The notes under the pieces are model-generated. The model was not told the origin of the DNA. It saw nothing but the letters and a program-made list of their open reading frames with translations, and made no database searches. The position numbers were made by a program, and so were the translations under genes. A DNA stretch of 64,000 nt from Silene latifolia (taxonomy: Eukaryota > Streptophyta > Magnoliopsida > Caryophyllales > Caryophyllaceae): positions 147,046,922-147,110,921 of the forward strand of contig NC_133538.1 in the NCBI RefSeq assembly GCF_048544455.1, written 5' to 3'. Position 1 is the stretch's first letter; every line of letters begins with the position of its first letter. Shown piece after piece: positions 24,601 to 36,982 of this stretch.

Positions 24601-25223
24601 CGGGACCTCTACTTCGATGGGGCTTCCAATCTAAGAGGGTATGGAATATGAGTGTTGCTCATTTTCGTGAAGGCAAGCATACACCAGTTTCTGTCAAACT
24701 CGACTTCGAGGTGACTAATAATACGGCAGAATATGACGCATGCCTCATCGGTTTACAAGCAGCAGTTATTTCAGGCATCAAGAGAGTCCGAGTCTATGGC
24801 GACTCGTCTTTAATCATCAATAAAATTACTGGATCTTTGAAATTCCGGAGTGAAAGCCTTGCGCCATATCAAGCCAGGATAGATCAAGTGGCTCAATTCT
24901 TTGAGCAAGTTGTCTACTTGCATCTACCTCGAGTAGAAAATCACTTTGCAGACGGTCTTGCGAAACTTGCATCCTTGATCGACATGCCCGACAACATGAT
25001 AGAATTGCCACTGTGCATAGAGCGACGGTCTGAACCAGCTTATGTACATTTTCTTACCGATGAAAACGAAAATCAGGAGGAGCCTTGGTACCAAGCCATT
25101 TTGAATTACAAGCTCAACGGTGCATACCCACCTGATATGGATAAGAGGGGACAGCGAGCGATTCGTTTATTAGCATCTCAATATGTCCTGAATCAAGGGG
25201 AGTTATACAAGATAATGCCATAA
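24601..25223 (+). pseudogene. Second (archaeal-type) RNase H of Ogre/Tat, broken
   Basis: A second RNase H follows the first. Visible catalytic acids are in YFDGAS, NNTAEYDA, VYGDSS and HFADGLAKLA, giving the D-E-D-D set. A frameshift with a TGA near 24650 separates the first aspartate from the rest. A second RNase H in this position is an established marker of the Tat clade. After it comes a linker with YQAILNYKLNGAYP and LLASQYVLNQGELYK, the usual lead into the integrase zinc domain. Confidence 0.87.
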
Positions 25224-26010
25224 GGCATCATTTTGCTTTGCCTTGATCATTCAAAAGCAAAGAAAGTTATGGAAGAGTCAATGATGGAGACTGCGGTCCT
25301 CATATGAGTGGACCAATGATGGCAAAGAATATCAAACGTCTAGGATACTATTGGACAACAATGGAGACAGACTACATCAAATAGGTAAGGCATTGCCACA
25401 ATTGCCAGGTCTTCGGAAATGTACAACACATCCCACTATCTCTACTATACACAATGACATCTCCTTGGCCGTTTTCTACTTAGGGAATTGACATCATCGG
25501 GAAGATCACTCCAGCTAGGGCGGGTGGTCATTGTTTCATTTTGGTAGCCATCGATTTCATCACAAAATGGGTAGAAGCAGCATCTTATCCTGCTCTAACA
25601 TCCAAACATGTGGCTAAGTTCATACAAACCAATATCATCTGTCGATATGGGTGCCCACATGAGATAATCAGCGATAACGGGTCCCATTTCCAAGCTGAAA
25701 CTGAACAATTGTTGGCCAAGTACAAAATAAAGCATTATCACTCTTCGCCTTATCGACCTCGAACTAATGGCGCAGTAGAGGCAGCAAACAAAAATGTCGT
25801 CATGATCCTCAAGAAAATGATCGACAACTATTGAGACTGGCCTAGCAAGATACCTTTTGTATTATAGGGATATCGAACCTTAGTTAGGACGCCCACTGGG
25901 GCTACTTCTTTCTATATCAATGCCACCGGTAGAGTTATAGATTCCATCTCCGCGCATTCTACCCGAAAGCCAAATCCTAGAAGCAGAATGGAATAGGGAT
26001 AGGTATGAAA
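25224..26010 (+). pseudogene. Ogre/Tat integrase, N-terminal and core part, broken
   Basis: The first 300 bp hold a decayed zinc-binding domain (C..C remnant CHNCQV) with several stops and shifts. The core lies at 25541-25834, with catalytic D in VAIDFITKW, D in IISDNGSHF and E in NGAVEAANKN, the DDE triad. A stop follows NY at 25832, and the frame then continues with ATSFYINA to 26010, where the Copia element has entered. The rest of the integrase is at 42460-42771. Confidence 0.9.
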
Positions 26011-27171
26011 TGTTGGAGTATGTGTCCTCAACAATAATGCGATCACATGTTTAAATCTCATGATAAGAATATACGAGGGAAAGTAATATTTTATTATCAA
26101 ATAATCCACATTAATCGGAAATGGTTGGCTGACTAGAGTTTAACATTACTGTCGTATGACGGTGGTGATCAGTTGATCCCTTAAGGTCATACCTATAGGG
26201 TAACACTCTTAATTGATAATTTAATTAATTGTATTATGATACAAGTTAATTAATCCTTTAAAATAGATGATGTTTTTATTATTGTTTATGAAACAATTAT
26301 AATTAGAATGAATAATGTATTATAATTACAAGGTGTTGTGAATTATAATTAATGGTCCATTTTAAGTATATGCAATCATGTATTATTAATTAAGTCATTG
26401 TATGTGATTTATTTTATGTAATGATTTTTAATAAGTTAAAAATACATTACATGATCATATGCCTTGTAACATGTCACATATGTCACAAATTACAAATGAC
26501 AAAATTATAAACTTAAAATGGATTCTATTTTACATATGGAAACCGGTTTTTCATATAGGTGGGGGACAATTGTGCTTTTTATCTTAGTTGCTTGAGACAA
26601 CCCTATTAAGCATGGTTTAGGGATTGGTCACTTTATGTTTTCTTGTGAAGAACAATTGAGTGAAAATATAAGCAAGGATTGGCCTTGCTTCCCTCAACCT
26701 ACCCGGCCCCCCTTATCCACTCTTGACCATAAGTGTTGTTTTTCCTTATGGTAAATTAATTTCTAATGCCATAATTAATTTTAGTTCTCTAAAATTGTTT
26801 TGAGAGAGAAAATAACATCACTAGTAGTTGTAATAAATTATATTAGATATTTTAAAGGAACATTTACTAATTTGTAGTAACAAAATTAGTTTATATATTA
26901 AGAGGGATTACCTTGGTACAATCCCTTAAGGAGTAGATCCTACCATTGGATATAGGGTTTTTCACTTGGAGCATTTGGATTTTACTTAAGAAGACTAATT
27001 TGGAAGGAGTCCAATTAGTATATCCATTTCGGCCACCATTGTAAGAATAATAGATTTCTTCTCTTTTATTCAATTGTTTTGCATGCATAAGATTTAGATT
27101 AGTTTATGACTAAACTAAGTTTTTTTTTTATGTTATTAGTAATGACTAATAAGAGATTAATGAATCTTACA
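26011..27171 (+). repeat. 5' LTR of the Copia element
   Basis: It begins TGTTGGAGTATGTGTCCTC and ends GAATCTTACA, two bases before the PBS. Its last 250 bp match the remnant at 42209-42459 closely. Length is 1161 bp. Confidence 0.92.
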
Positions 27172-27173
27172 AT

Positions 27174-27185
27174 TGGTATCAGAGC
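27174..27185 (+). promoter_or_regulatory. Primer binding site, tRNA-iMet type
   Basis: TGGTATCAGAGC, followed by AAAAG, lies two bases after the LTR end. The same 12-mer occurs at 6902-6913 in an unrelated element. Confidence 0.93.
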
Positions 27186-29275
27186 AAAAGTTGTTGCATG
27201 CATAATCGGTTTAGTTTTTCCGAGTTAAAATGTTAACATACAAAACTTGTATTTTATGATTTATTATGATAAAGGCCCTGAAATTCTTGCATGTTAAACA
27301 TTCTTGTGATTTTAGGTCATTTTTGATGATTTATGGTATTTTATTACTCTTTAATATGATTTTAGTATTTTTTTTATTTCATTTTATTGAATAAAATGTC
27401 ACTTAAATCACTAAAATTAGTTAGACTTCGTCTCTACCCATGAAATTTTAGGATGTTGTCACATGCAATATTTACACACTGTATGTAAATTTTAAAATAA
27501 AATGGTTTTATTTTCCATGATTTATGATTTTTAGATGTAAAAATCACATAAATAGTGACTATTTTTGCAAAAATAGCTAAAATGAGTTTTAAGGCATGAA
27601 ATTTTTTACCAATGTTTTATATGATATGAACATCAGATATAAAGTTGCATGTTAAATTCCGTTTGATTTGGGTGATTATTGATTTTTATATTGTAAAATT
27701 GATAAATAGCAACTTTAAATAGTCATAATTGTAAATTCGACTTTTGGACATAAAAAATTGTCTTTACCAGGTTCTAGAAACTTTCATAGAATATTAAAAA
27801 TTTTAATTTTGATTTATTGCATAATTTTATGTTTAATTTAGAATTAAGGAGTTAAAATTATGCTTTATACGATTTATTTGTGAAATAAATAAAAATAATC
27901 TAAGGGCAACTTTTTATTAAAATTTTGGAATGTTGGGAATTTTCTAGAATATACAAAATTGTGATTTTGATTTTTTCGAATTTTTATGACTTATTGGGAA
28001 TTATTTCCTTATTATTATGAATTATAGTGTTTAAAGACCAATAATAAAAATATCAAGTTGAGTTATTGTCAAATATTTATTGAAGACTAAATTTTGAGTC
28101 TTAAGTCGTTTAGGATAATTAACTTTGACATAGATTTGATTTATGTAATATTATGTGATTTTAATAAGTTAATAATCACAATTATCCATAAAACCGGACC
28201 GAATATACAATATTAGCTTAAATAGGGCGATTTGGCACATCACATGGCATGTTTCATACCTATATTAATGCTACATTTTTAGTATGATTGTCATATTTTT
28301 ATATATAATTTTGAATTATGTAATTTGTACTTAGTATGGCCTTAGTTTTTAATTGGTATTTCTCGAAATGTATGGGGATATCAATTCGGTTGTAATTAAT
28401 GTGATCTCGTATCACTTTTATTTTATTTTGTTTTTCCTTTTATAATGTATAAGGTAGAAAAGGTATGTAATTTATTTATTTCGGAGTTCCTGGAAGACGG
28501 TGCTATTCGAGAAGGCGGTCCGACAAAGACGGTGTTGCCTTGGAGTGCATGCCAAATGAAGTTCAAGGGACCAAATGAGTTGGTTTCTGAATTTGTAAAT
28601 AATTTATTAGATTTACTATTTTAGGAAGGCCATACTAGGATTTTATCGTTTTGCTTTGAATTTGCTTTATATGTTTGCATGCATAGCCAAATCGCCATAA
28701 CTACACATGCATATCATTTTTTATCGAGTCATCGACCGTGTCAATTATAATTATCGTAGTTCACCGCTTTAGTTCACTTTAAACGTGACAGATAATAAAT
28801 TAACAAGACCTCTCAGTAAATAATAATTGAGAATTAGCCTTACCAAATAGTAGAACCATGAATCCCAATTTCATAAGGAAGTAGGCTCGGCTCACCGGTG
28901 TACTAAACTTGTTACGTTGGGTAAGTGGGTAGTAAAATGTTATTACATCCAAATTTGGATTGAGCTCAACGGAAGTATTCGTGACCGTAGTCGCATGTGT
29001 TCCGGGCAAAAGATAAATATTAAAATAATTTTATCGACCGAGAGTTACAGAAGTAGAATCGATTAAAGAGTTAATCCACCGAGTTATATTAATTAGGGAT
29101 GAATCGGCTCACCGTGCCCAGTTAATATGAATTTGGATCTCGGGATCATTTATAATAGTTGGGTAGAGGTCACTATATAAATGCTATAAAACTTGTTTTA
29201 AACGTTTGCAAGTATGATAAAAATGACAAATGTTAATATTTCCTTTACCTCCATGTTTGTAGTTTATATATCGCA
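27186..29275 (+). other. Long AT-rich leader of the Copia element, no gag capsid ORF found
   Basis: About 2.1 kb follow the PBS without a supported ORF. The first 1.1 kb are very AT-rich. Around 28440-28580 there is a GC-richer phrase (gttcctggaagacggtgcta and neighbours) that could be a decayed 5' coding piece. The expected Copia capsid domain is missing between PBS and zinc knuckle, so either gag was lost or this is a long untranslated leader. Confidence 0.6.
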
Positions 29276-30502
29276 ATGGATCCTACCAATGCAACAACAC
29301 CTATTACCATTGAGTCTTGTCATAACTTATTTGACGATATTTGCTCCAACAACAACCTCGATAGAACTAGAGAGCTTCATTTTGGGATCGGTTCCGACAA
29401 AAACCTAAATTTCATTACTTCCTCCATACCTCCTACTATGACTAGATGTCTTGTGAATGTGTCTCCGGAAGACCATCTCGCTAAATCTATGGGATCCTTA
29501 TCTTTGGAAGAAAGGAATGCCGAAACTAGTGGGAGTCCTAGCAAGCAAGCTCTTGCAACTAAAGGGAAATAGATCAAAAGGAAGGGAAATAAAGGTAGAA
29601 AATTCAACAATGGAAACCAAATGGCTAGTGGGACTACCAAAGGAGCCAAAGTTGATGATGAATGCCATTATTTTCATGGTATGGGACATTGGATGAGGAA
29701 TTGCCCCATATATTTGGGAAATATTAGGGATGGACTTTTTATTCCACTTAGTAAAATTCCTTCTGAAATTTATGTTATTGATGTAAATTTTAATTCCACC
29801 ACAACGTGGGTATTAGATACCGGTTGCGGTTCTCACCTTTGTAATCATTCACAGGGGCTAACAAATATGGAAAAGGTGAGCAAGAGCGATGTTGATCTCC
29901 GACTTGGGAATAGAGCTAGAGTAGCGGCCACATCCAAGGGAACTTATGTACTTGTTTTGGCAAATGGATTTGAGTTGTATTTGCATAATTGTTTTTATGT
30001 ACCTTCTCTTTCTAAGAACATTATTTCAATTGCTATGTTAGACATAGAGGGCTTTAATTTTGCCATTAAAAACAATTGTTGTATTATTTCTAGAAATGAC
30101 TTGGTCATAGGCCAAGGCTCTTCTATAAATGGCATTTATGTTCTAGAGACTTCAAATCCAAGTAAAGTCATCTATAACAAACATTCCAAGAGACTCAAAT
30201 AAAATGATCCAAATGAATCGTACATTTGGCATTGTCGATTAGGTCATATTAACGAGAATCACATTAAAAAATTAGTTTCAACTAATGTTATTAAACCATT
30301 TGATTTTCAATCATATAGTATATGCGAATCTTGCCTACTAGGCAAAATGACTCGTAATCCTTTTAATGGTAAAGGGACTCGAGCAAGTGAACTATTGGGC
30401 CTTATACATACCGATGTATGTGGACCAATGACTATCACCGCTAGGGGGTAATTATCACTACTTCATTACCTTCGCCGATGATTTAAGTAGATATGGGTAT
30501 AT
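29276..30502 (+). pseudogene. Copia gag C-terminus, protease and pre-integrase region, broken
   Basis: A short frame (29276-29572) begins at an ATG and ends in a stop. The next frame (29621-30202) starts with a zinc knuckle in which the second cysteine is replaced by phenylalanine (CHYFHGMGHWMRNC). The protease follows with LDTGCGSH as active site, then NIISIAMLD. After a stop at 30200 come the pre-integrase pattern (WHCRLGHINENH, C..C pair CESCLLGK) and the start of the integrase core (HTDVCGP). A G-run near 30447 shifts the frame. The reading is cut at 30507 by the next insertion. Confidence 0.88.
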
Positions 30503-30507
30503 CTAGT

Positions 30508-31737
30508 TGATGTGACCAATATTTGAGCATATTTAGTCCCCGAATTAGCCTCCTTCCCATGCTTTTTAGTGCATATTTGGGTCATTTATTATCTTTAGTC
30601 CTTTGTTTTGCATATTCTTTGAGGTTTTGTTTCCTTGGTAGGAGAGGAGTGCAAACCTTGAATTTTCATGGCAAAATAGAGCAAAAATTGATCGAATCTA
30701 ATGACCAAGCATTGAATAGAAGACAAGACTAGAAGACCTTTGTACATAATGTAGTATATGGGCAATGATGAAGAAATCCTTGCATCTCCGACAAAATCCC
30801 GGAGGATTGTTGGGAGAAGAGAAGAAGAAAAGAAGAAATGGAAGCTGACAAAGAATCCGCTCGTCCAACCACTCGGGACGCCCGTCCAGAAGCTTCCCAG
30901 GACGCTCGTCCAAGCTTCCCAGACGCTCGTCCAGCCACCTGAGAATTCGCCCGTCCTGACCCTTGGACGCTCGGATTGTGTTACAGGACAACACGTCCTC
31001 TTCTTCCCTCCATTGAAGATGCGCATATTTTTGGAAGACTAGCAAAAACGAGACCCGCATCTTTTCTTGAGAGGACCGATACTTCAAGGACTTAATCGTC
31101 ATTTAATCCCTTAGTAACCCTAATTTGTGCACCTAATCCCCACTATAAATACCCTATTAGTCTAATTAGGTTATCATGTTCTTCTTATCAATCTTTAGTG
31201 TAGTTTATATCATTCTATAATCACTTCTTAATCTTGTAATCAACTTCTAATCAAATATTAATACAAATCTCATTTCCTTAATTTCACTTTTGTTCATCTT
31301 TTATTTTGGGTAATTGAAGATTATTTGGGTTTATTGAGAGATTGACAACCTTCCATCAATCATCAAGTACTTCTTTTATTCTTTGCATTATTATTTTGGA
31401 ATCATCATTAGGTATAACTCTCTTAATCCCTTTTTAATTATTGTTAATCATCTTCATTTATTCATCATGTTTTGCTTTGTTAATATGATTGACAACCTTG
31501 TTAACATGTTAAACTTGATAATGAGTGAGTAGTTTCCTTAACTAGGGTTAATGGGTAATTAGGGGAAACCAACATGGGGGATGATTCTTGCTTAATTTAA
31601 TATGTTTTCATAATTTATTTGCTTGCTTGTTGTGATCTCAACTTATGCACATGTTATGTTTGATGAAATGCGAGCCTATGAATCCTTGCATTTTTTACAC
31701 ATCACTTACCTTTTCAATGAGACTTGTAAGACATAAA
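30508..31737 (+). repeat. 5' LTR of the first Athila-like element, 3' end deleted
   Basis: It matches 36983-38204 closely from TGATGTGACC onward. After gacataaa at 31737 the match stops. The last part of the LTR (equivalent to 38205-38711, about 507 bp), the PBS and probably the start of gag are lost. A TATA box TATAAATA is at 31144-31151. The motif cluster at 30852-30973 lies 170-290 bp upstream of it. Confidence 0.85.
30852..30973. repeat. Cluster of GACGCTCGTCC-type motifs in the 5' LTR
   Basis: Seven or so copies of a short motif (GAATCCGCTCGTCC, GGGACGCCCGTCC, GGACGCTCGTCC, AGACGCTCGTCC, TTGGACGCTCGG) in about 120 bp. The same cluster is in the 3' LTR at 37318-37443, and a longer one is in the internal region at 33896-34256. 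Confidence 0.85.
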
Positions 31738-31856
31738 CTTTGAGAGGTATTGGCGAGGTTGTAGATATTTAACCAAATATTATTGAGTTCATCAACCCTT
31801 TTGCAAGAGAAGGTGAGGAGAACCCAACACAAATTCAATCACACAATCAACCCACA

Positions 31857-33557
31857 ATGCCTAAGTTTTCATCATATTCCGTACCAACCAAGGAGAACCT
31901 ACCCAATGGTACTCCCACACCACAACACTTAACCGGAAATTTCATTGGAAAATCCGCATTTATCCAATTAGTCGAAAGAAGCCAATTTGGGGTGATGCCT
32001 AGTGAAGACCCTCATTCCCATATGGAAACTTTTTGTGACTATTGTGATGCGATTTCACAAACCGGTGTAACTCAAGACCTAATTCGATGGGTCTTATTCC
32101 CTTTTTCTCTAATTGGTACCGCAAAACAATGGTTGAAAAGCCTTTATAAGGCCATTCTTGGAATAGACTATTGGAAGAAGTTGGCTCTAGCTTTCTACAA
32201 AAAATTCTACCCTCCGGAAAAGACTAACATGCTAAGAGCTCAAATTACGGGTTTTAAGCAAAGGGATGAAGAATCTTTGAATGAAGCTTGGGAGCGATTC
32301 AAAGGAATTTGTCGCTCATGTCCTCATCATGGACTTAGCGAGTGGTTCTTGGTACAATAATTTTGGAACGGTCTTTATGAAGACTCAAGAAACATTCTCA
32401 ACATGGGATCAAATGGTATGTTCACCGAAGTTGACGACAATCAAACTTGGAACAAGATTGAGGAAATGGTGGTCCATAATTCACAATATAGTAGACCTCG
32501 CAAGGCTACTAGAGGAGGAAAGCATGAAGTGGACTCTATTACTCAATTGGGTGCTCAACTTAGTGCTCATATTGATACCATCAACTTGAAATTTGAGAAG
32601 GCTATGGCTAAACTTGAAGAAGCCTCAAAATCACCAAAGCATCATGTTAATGCCATGGTAGCATCTTCATCAATCCCAAGTGGGATATGTGAGAATTTTG
32701 GAACTTTGGGACATGACCAAAGTGAATGTAGGGGAACAAATGAACAAGTTAATGCTTTTCAAGCATACAAAAGTAGTACCCCTTATTCCAACTATTACAA
32801 TGAAAACACCAAATTCCACCCAAATCTCTCATACAAAAGCCAAAATGTTCAAAACCCTCAACCAACATACACCCCACCTCCCATGAGAAACCAAAACCAA
32901 AGACCCTTTTTCAACCAAAACCAAGGTTATCAAAATCAAACTCCATACAATCAACAAAATAACCGAGGTTTTGATGTTCAAAAAGCGGTCCTCCAAATGC
33001 AAAAGAATCAACAAGAATTTTTCACTCAAATGCAAAAAGATAGCCAAGCAAAAGACATCACCATCAACAACATCCTAGCCCACACAAAAATGTTGGAGGA
33101 AACTCAATCGACCCTACTAGCATCTTCAAACTCTCAAAGACAAAAGGGGCAATTACCACCTCAAGGTAATCCCCCAAGACATGAAACGGTTAGTGCCATT
33201 CACTTGAGGAGTGGTACGAGATATGAAGGACCAAAGAAGCAAGTTGAGGATGAAGTTGTGGAAGCTAGTGACAAAGAAGAAGTTGTGCAAAACTCTAAGG
33301 AAGGAGAACCAACAAATCAAAAAGTTTCAAATAAAAGTGAAGAAAAGGCAAAGGAGAAGGAGCCCATTGTGATTAGACTTCCATTCCCGAGTCGTCAAGC
33401 TAAGCCTAAGTTTGATAATGCTATGAACCAAGACTATCATGGAGAACAACAAGTGCAAAAATCTATTGAGGACCTTTATCATGATAATGAACAAGCTTTT
33501 GATTACTTCTTCAAGGTGTTGAGAAACATCAACAACACCTTGAACATGCCCCCTTGA
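31857..33557 (+). pseudogene. Athila-like gag, one in-frame stop
   Basis: One frame runs from the ATG at 31857 to 33557 with a single TAA at 32358-32360, consistent with a one-base change of a glutamine codon. The retrotransposon gag domain is clear (MPSEDPHSHMETF, VLFPFSLIGTAKQWLKSL, FYPPEKTNMLRAQITGF, ESLNEAWERFK). A zinc knuckle follows with its second cysteine changed to phenylalanine (CENFGTLGHDQSEC), then a long Gln/Asn-rich part and the conserved LRSG box. The C-terminal part is Glu/Lys-rich and ends without a protease. The start may be further upstream because the deletion removed the natural 5' end. Confidence 0.9.
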
Positions 33558-34605
33558 CATCTCACATTGGATGAGAGTTTGGTGGAGCCTCTCTAAACCA
33601 CCATTTGTAAATATTCTAACTCCCTAACTTGCATTTCAATTTTTTCATTGCATTTTTGTCATTTTTGGATTTATTTTTGTGCCTTGATCAAGATATTCAT
33701 CATTTTGAGAGAAGTGAGGGAGGGACTTATGATTTTATAGATGTGTAGTGCTTTACCTTAGTGTGGGGCAATCGCCTAGGCTATTCATGCCTTTGTATTG
33801 CCCCTACAATGAAGAACACGAGAATTGAAGAATGAAAATGACACGGGTTACGAAGTACCCACGGATAGACCTGAATCTGTGTGGTCAAGGAGGAATCTGA
33901 GCGTCCAAATGGACAATCCGCTCGTCCGGAAGAACCCGAGCGTCCAATGTCACCAGACGCTCGTCTGGCAGAGCTGCAGAATACAAAAAACGGGTCTGTA
34001 AGAGAATCCGAGCGTCTCAGCTGAGAATCCACTCGTCTAATTCTGGACAGTCGTTCTTCAGAAAAGACGCTCGTCTTTTTCAGTAGCAAAAGTCTGGTAA
34101 TTTCTCTGTAAAGAAATCCGAGCGTCCGTCCAAAAAGATGCTCGTCCCTCAAGGAAGAATCCGCTCGTCTTAGATACAAGACGCTCGTCCTGTGGCGTCT
34201 TTTCCTGGGATAAACACTGAAGAATCCGCCCGTCCCGATGACAAAGCCGCTCGTCTTCCCCTGCAGTTTCAAATATAACGGGTCTTTTTGACCCTCTTCC
34301 CTTATCATTCTCATTTCTTCTACATTCAAACACTACCCACTACCCAAAACCCACAAAAACCCTCATCCTCTCCATCAACAAAAATCAAATTTCCTCAATC
34401 AAATTCAACAAAATCAAATCCATACTTCCTCACAACAAAAATTAATCACTCCTTTTGCAACAAAAATTGATTCAAACACCAAAGTCTTCAACTTTTGAGT
34501 CGATTTTTTAGGATACCAAGCAACATTCATTCATCCTAAATCGATTTGGGTATCGCTAAAAATTGAAGATTTCAATCTTTCATTGGTGTAATCAAGCAAA
34601 GGAGA
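33558..34605 (+). other. Non-coding region with a large motif cluster and a promoter-like leader
   Basis: From 33896 to 34256 at least twelve copies of GA(G/A)CG(T/C)CC / CGCTCGTC-type motifs are packed together. An ATATAA-like sequence lies at 34271-34276, then a CT- and CA-rich stretch without ATG-rich clutter (34290-34600) typical of a plant 5' UTR, then the ATG of the next ORF at 34606. The layout copies the LTR: cluster, TATA-like box, leader. Confidence 0.55.
33896..34256. repeat. Internal cluster of CGCTCGTCC / GAGCGTCC motifs
   Basis: The same short motifs as in the two LTRs of this element appear in both orientations, including pairs such as GAGCGTCC...CGCTCGTCC that could fold back on each other. 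It lies about 350 bp before the ORF at 34606. Confidence 0.85.
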
Positions 34606-35012
34606 ATGGTAAGAACTAAAGGAGGTAACAAGGCACCTCCAAAGAAGACACTTTCCAAAAGGCAACAAGCTCTTCAAGCAAAACAATTGTCAAAGGCATT
34701 GGTAGTCCATGAGGCGAGGTTGGAGTTTCAACAAGGTCCCCCTATGGAAGCTACAACATCAACAACTCTGGTCATTGATCAATTATCCAATTATCCGGAG
34801 ATGCATTGTCAAAATTGGGTGTTCAAGAAGGTGTTCAAGAAGAGGAGTTTCAAGAAGAGGTTCAAGAAGAAGAAGCTGAAGAAGAGGAAGGGGAAAGTGA
34901 GGAAGAACAAGAAAGTGAAAGTGAGAGTGGACACGATTCCACATCTATGGAAGTTGATGATACCTCAAGAGAGGAGGATGTTGATGATGATGATACGATG
35001 GGTGAAGATTAG
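34606..35012 (+). pseudogene. Extra 3' ORF of the Athila-like element: basic N-terminus, acidic tail, frameshifted
   Basis: The ATG at 34606 opens a Lys/Arg-rich start (MVRTKGGNKAPPKK). Around 34790-34806 the sensible reading moves to another frame, which gives a Glu-rich tail ending TMGED at 35012. Because the DNA is a purine repeat of gaagaag type, the first frame also stays open but reads poly-lysine, which I take as the shadow. It sits where Athila elements carry their extra ORF. No function can be assigned; a nuclear or nucleic-acid-binding role is only a guess from the charge pattern. Confidence 0.6.
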
Positions 35013-36982
35013 CAAACTTTGGAGGCTCCTACATTCTTACACCTCCATTATGGTTTGTCTACTTCCCTTGTTTTTATTTTATCTTGATCATTTATTTTGA
35101 GGAGTCCTAGCAACATGGAGGACTAACACCTTGGACTTTTTAAGGTGTTCATTTTTATTGTTCCAATTTTGTAAAATCCAAGATGACAATCTTTGGTTTC
35201 ATTCATTGCATTCCATGTGCATGAACTACCCCGAAATTCAAGACGTTAGAAATAATGTCTATTTTGGTTTGAGGAAGTCCATGCATATGCATTGGGAGCT
35301 AATTTAAATTATGCTCTCCGCCATAACAAAAACACATGCATCATGTAGTGTAGCTTAGTATAATTTGCATTTAGTTTAGAAATCATACGTATTCATTGCA
35401 TAATTTCCTATCGTATTGGCCATTGAGGACAATGCCCATACTAGTGTGGGGATGGGAAATTCTAACTTGACTTTAATTCAAAATCCAGAAAAAATCAAAA
35501 ATTTCGAAAAATCCAAAAAAAATTAAAAAATTGAAAAATCAACATGTTCATTCCTTTGTAATGTAATCTTGTATATATTGTGTTTATTCATCCTTGTTCA
35601 CATTGATTGACTACGCCACATCCGAGTCATGAGGATATTGAAGACCGCATGGTATGATCTTTCCAATCTCTTTTTTCCTCTTTGTGTTAATGATTATGTT
35701 GCTTTATTTTGATTGATGCGGTATGAAACAATGTGAATTTAGGACTTGCATTTAGATTATTTGGCATATTAGTTGGTAGAAGCATATGCATTAGGATGTA
35801 TAAATGTTAGTTGCATCATGGCATATAGTTGCATTTAGGAAAAATTATGTGAAACTGTCTACTTGGGAAGCTTGACAAGTGTATATAGGCCCTAGTAGAT
35901 GCTTTTTATTCTGAAGACTTTCCTTGTTAGAATACTTGTAAAACACCCTAGGATGGGTCATGCTAGTATCCTTTGACCCATGGTTTAAGGCCTAGTCAAG
36001 AGTACCTTGTGGTGTGATAACTCCTTGGCTACCGTTTATTCCAAGGTGACCCTTGAAACCATGCAACCATCATTCATCCATGTTCTACCATACATTTTGT
36101 CATCAAAAGGGAATGGGCACAAAAAATGTTCAAAAATTTGATTTCAAAAAATGAAATGAAAGTTGAAAAAGTTTGCAATTGCATCAAAAGAAAAGAGGAG
36201 AAAAAATAGACTCCTAATGCTTCAAATATAAAGCACCCTCACTACAAATGGGGTGACTTTGAAAATGTTCAAAAGAAAATGCAAAAGTTGAAAGTTGTCA
36301 AGAATTGAAATGCCAAAAATCAAAAGAAATGGAAAAAAGAAAGTGATCTCAAATGTCAAATGCCACAATAAATTGGGGGGAAAAACAACAACAAAAGCAA
36401 ACTCCCACATGAAACTCAAATACTATCGATCCCTTTATCCATCGTATCCACTTTTGTGCATGGTAGAGAGGGGACGATCCTTCTTCTTGTCTAGGCAAGA
36501 AGAGGAATTCCGCGATCCTCCAGTGTTTCTAACACCACAGGGAGTCTATTCTTGACAAAAGCATTTAACGATTGAGGACAAATGTACCCTAGCTTGACAC
36601 AACTTGGAGGTGATTTATTGGTATCCTTCTAGGCTTAGTAGTTTGAAGAAACCATATCTATGAAGGAGTGTGTACCCTTGAAGTGCTTCCCCTTTAGATA
36701 ATTTCCGCCACTTATATGAGGAAAGTGGCTATTCTTTTTGTAGATGCATCCATTACTTGTTTTGTGTGCTTTAATGCTTGGATGTGTCGCCATTTTGGCA
36801 AGACCCACCTTGCCTTGCACGAAGGCATCCTACCTCATGGTTGTCTTGTTGGGAGTTTAAGGGGCGGAGTGAGACCCGCTAATTGTCACATATCGGCTAT
36901 GCTAGTAGGTTAGTTTAAATAAGGGTCCTAGTTTTTGTCACCTCTTTACTCGGGACGAGCAAAGGTTCAATTTGGGGCTATT
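35013..36982 (+). other. 3' untranslated region of the first Athila-like element, with polypurine tract
   Basis: No ORF is supported. It contains the phrase ggacaatgcccatactagtg followed by tggggatgg near 35427, common in Athila 3' regions, then A-rich stretches (36100-36420). It ends in a purine-containing phrase, ctcgggacgagcaaaggttc followed by aatttggggctat, just before the 3' LTR. Confidence 0.65.

Noticed and set aside
30595-31102. Minus-strand ORFs of about 140 residues with repeated GWTS phrases, and the related ones at 37197-37494
   Set aside because: They are antisense readings of the LTR motif cluster, present in both LTRs, without a known domain or start context.
33781-34329. Minus-strand ORF of 182 residues
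   Set aside because: It is the antisense of the internal motif cluster. The Arg/Ser-rich repeats come from the repeated CGCTCGTC phrase.
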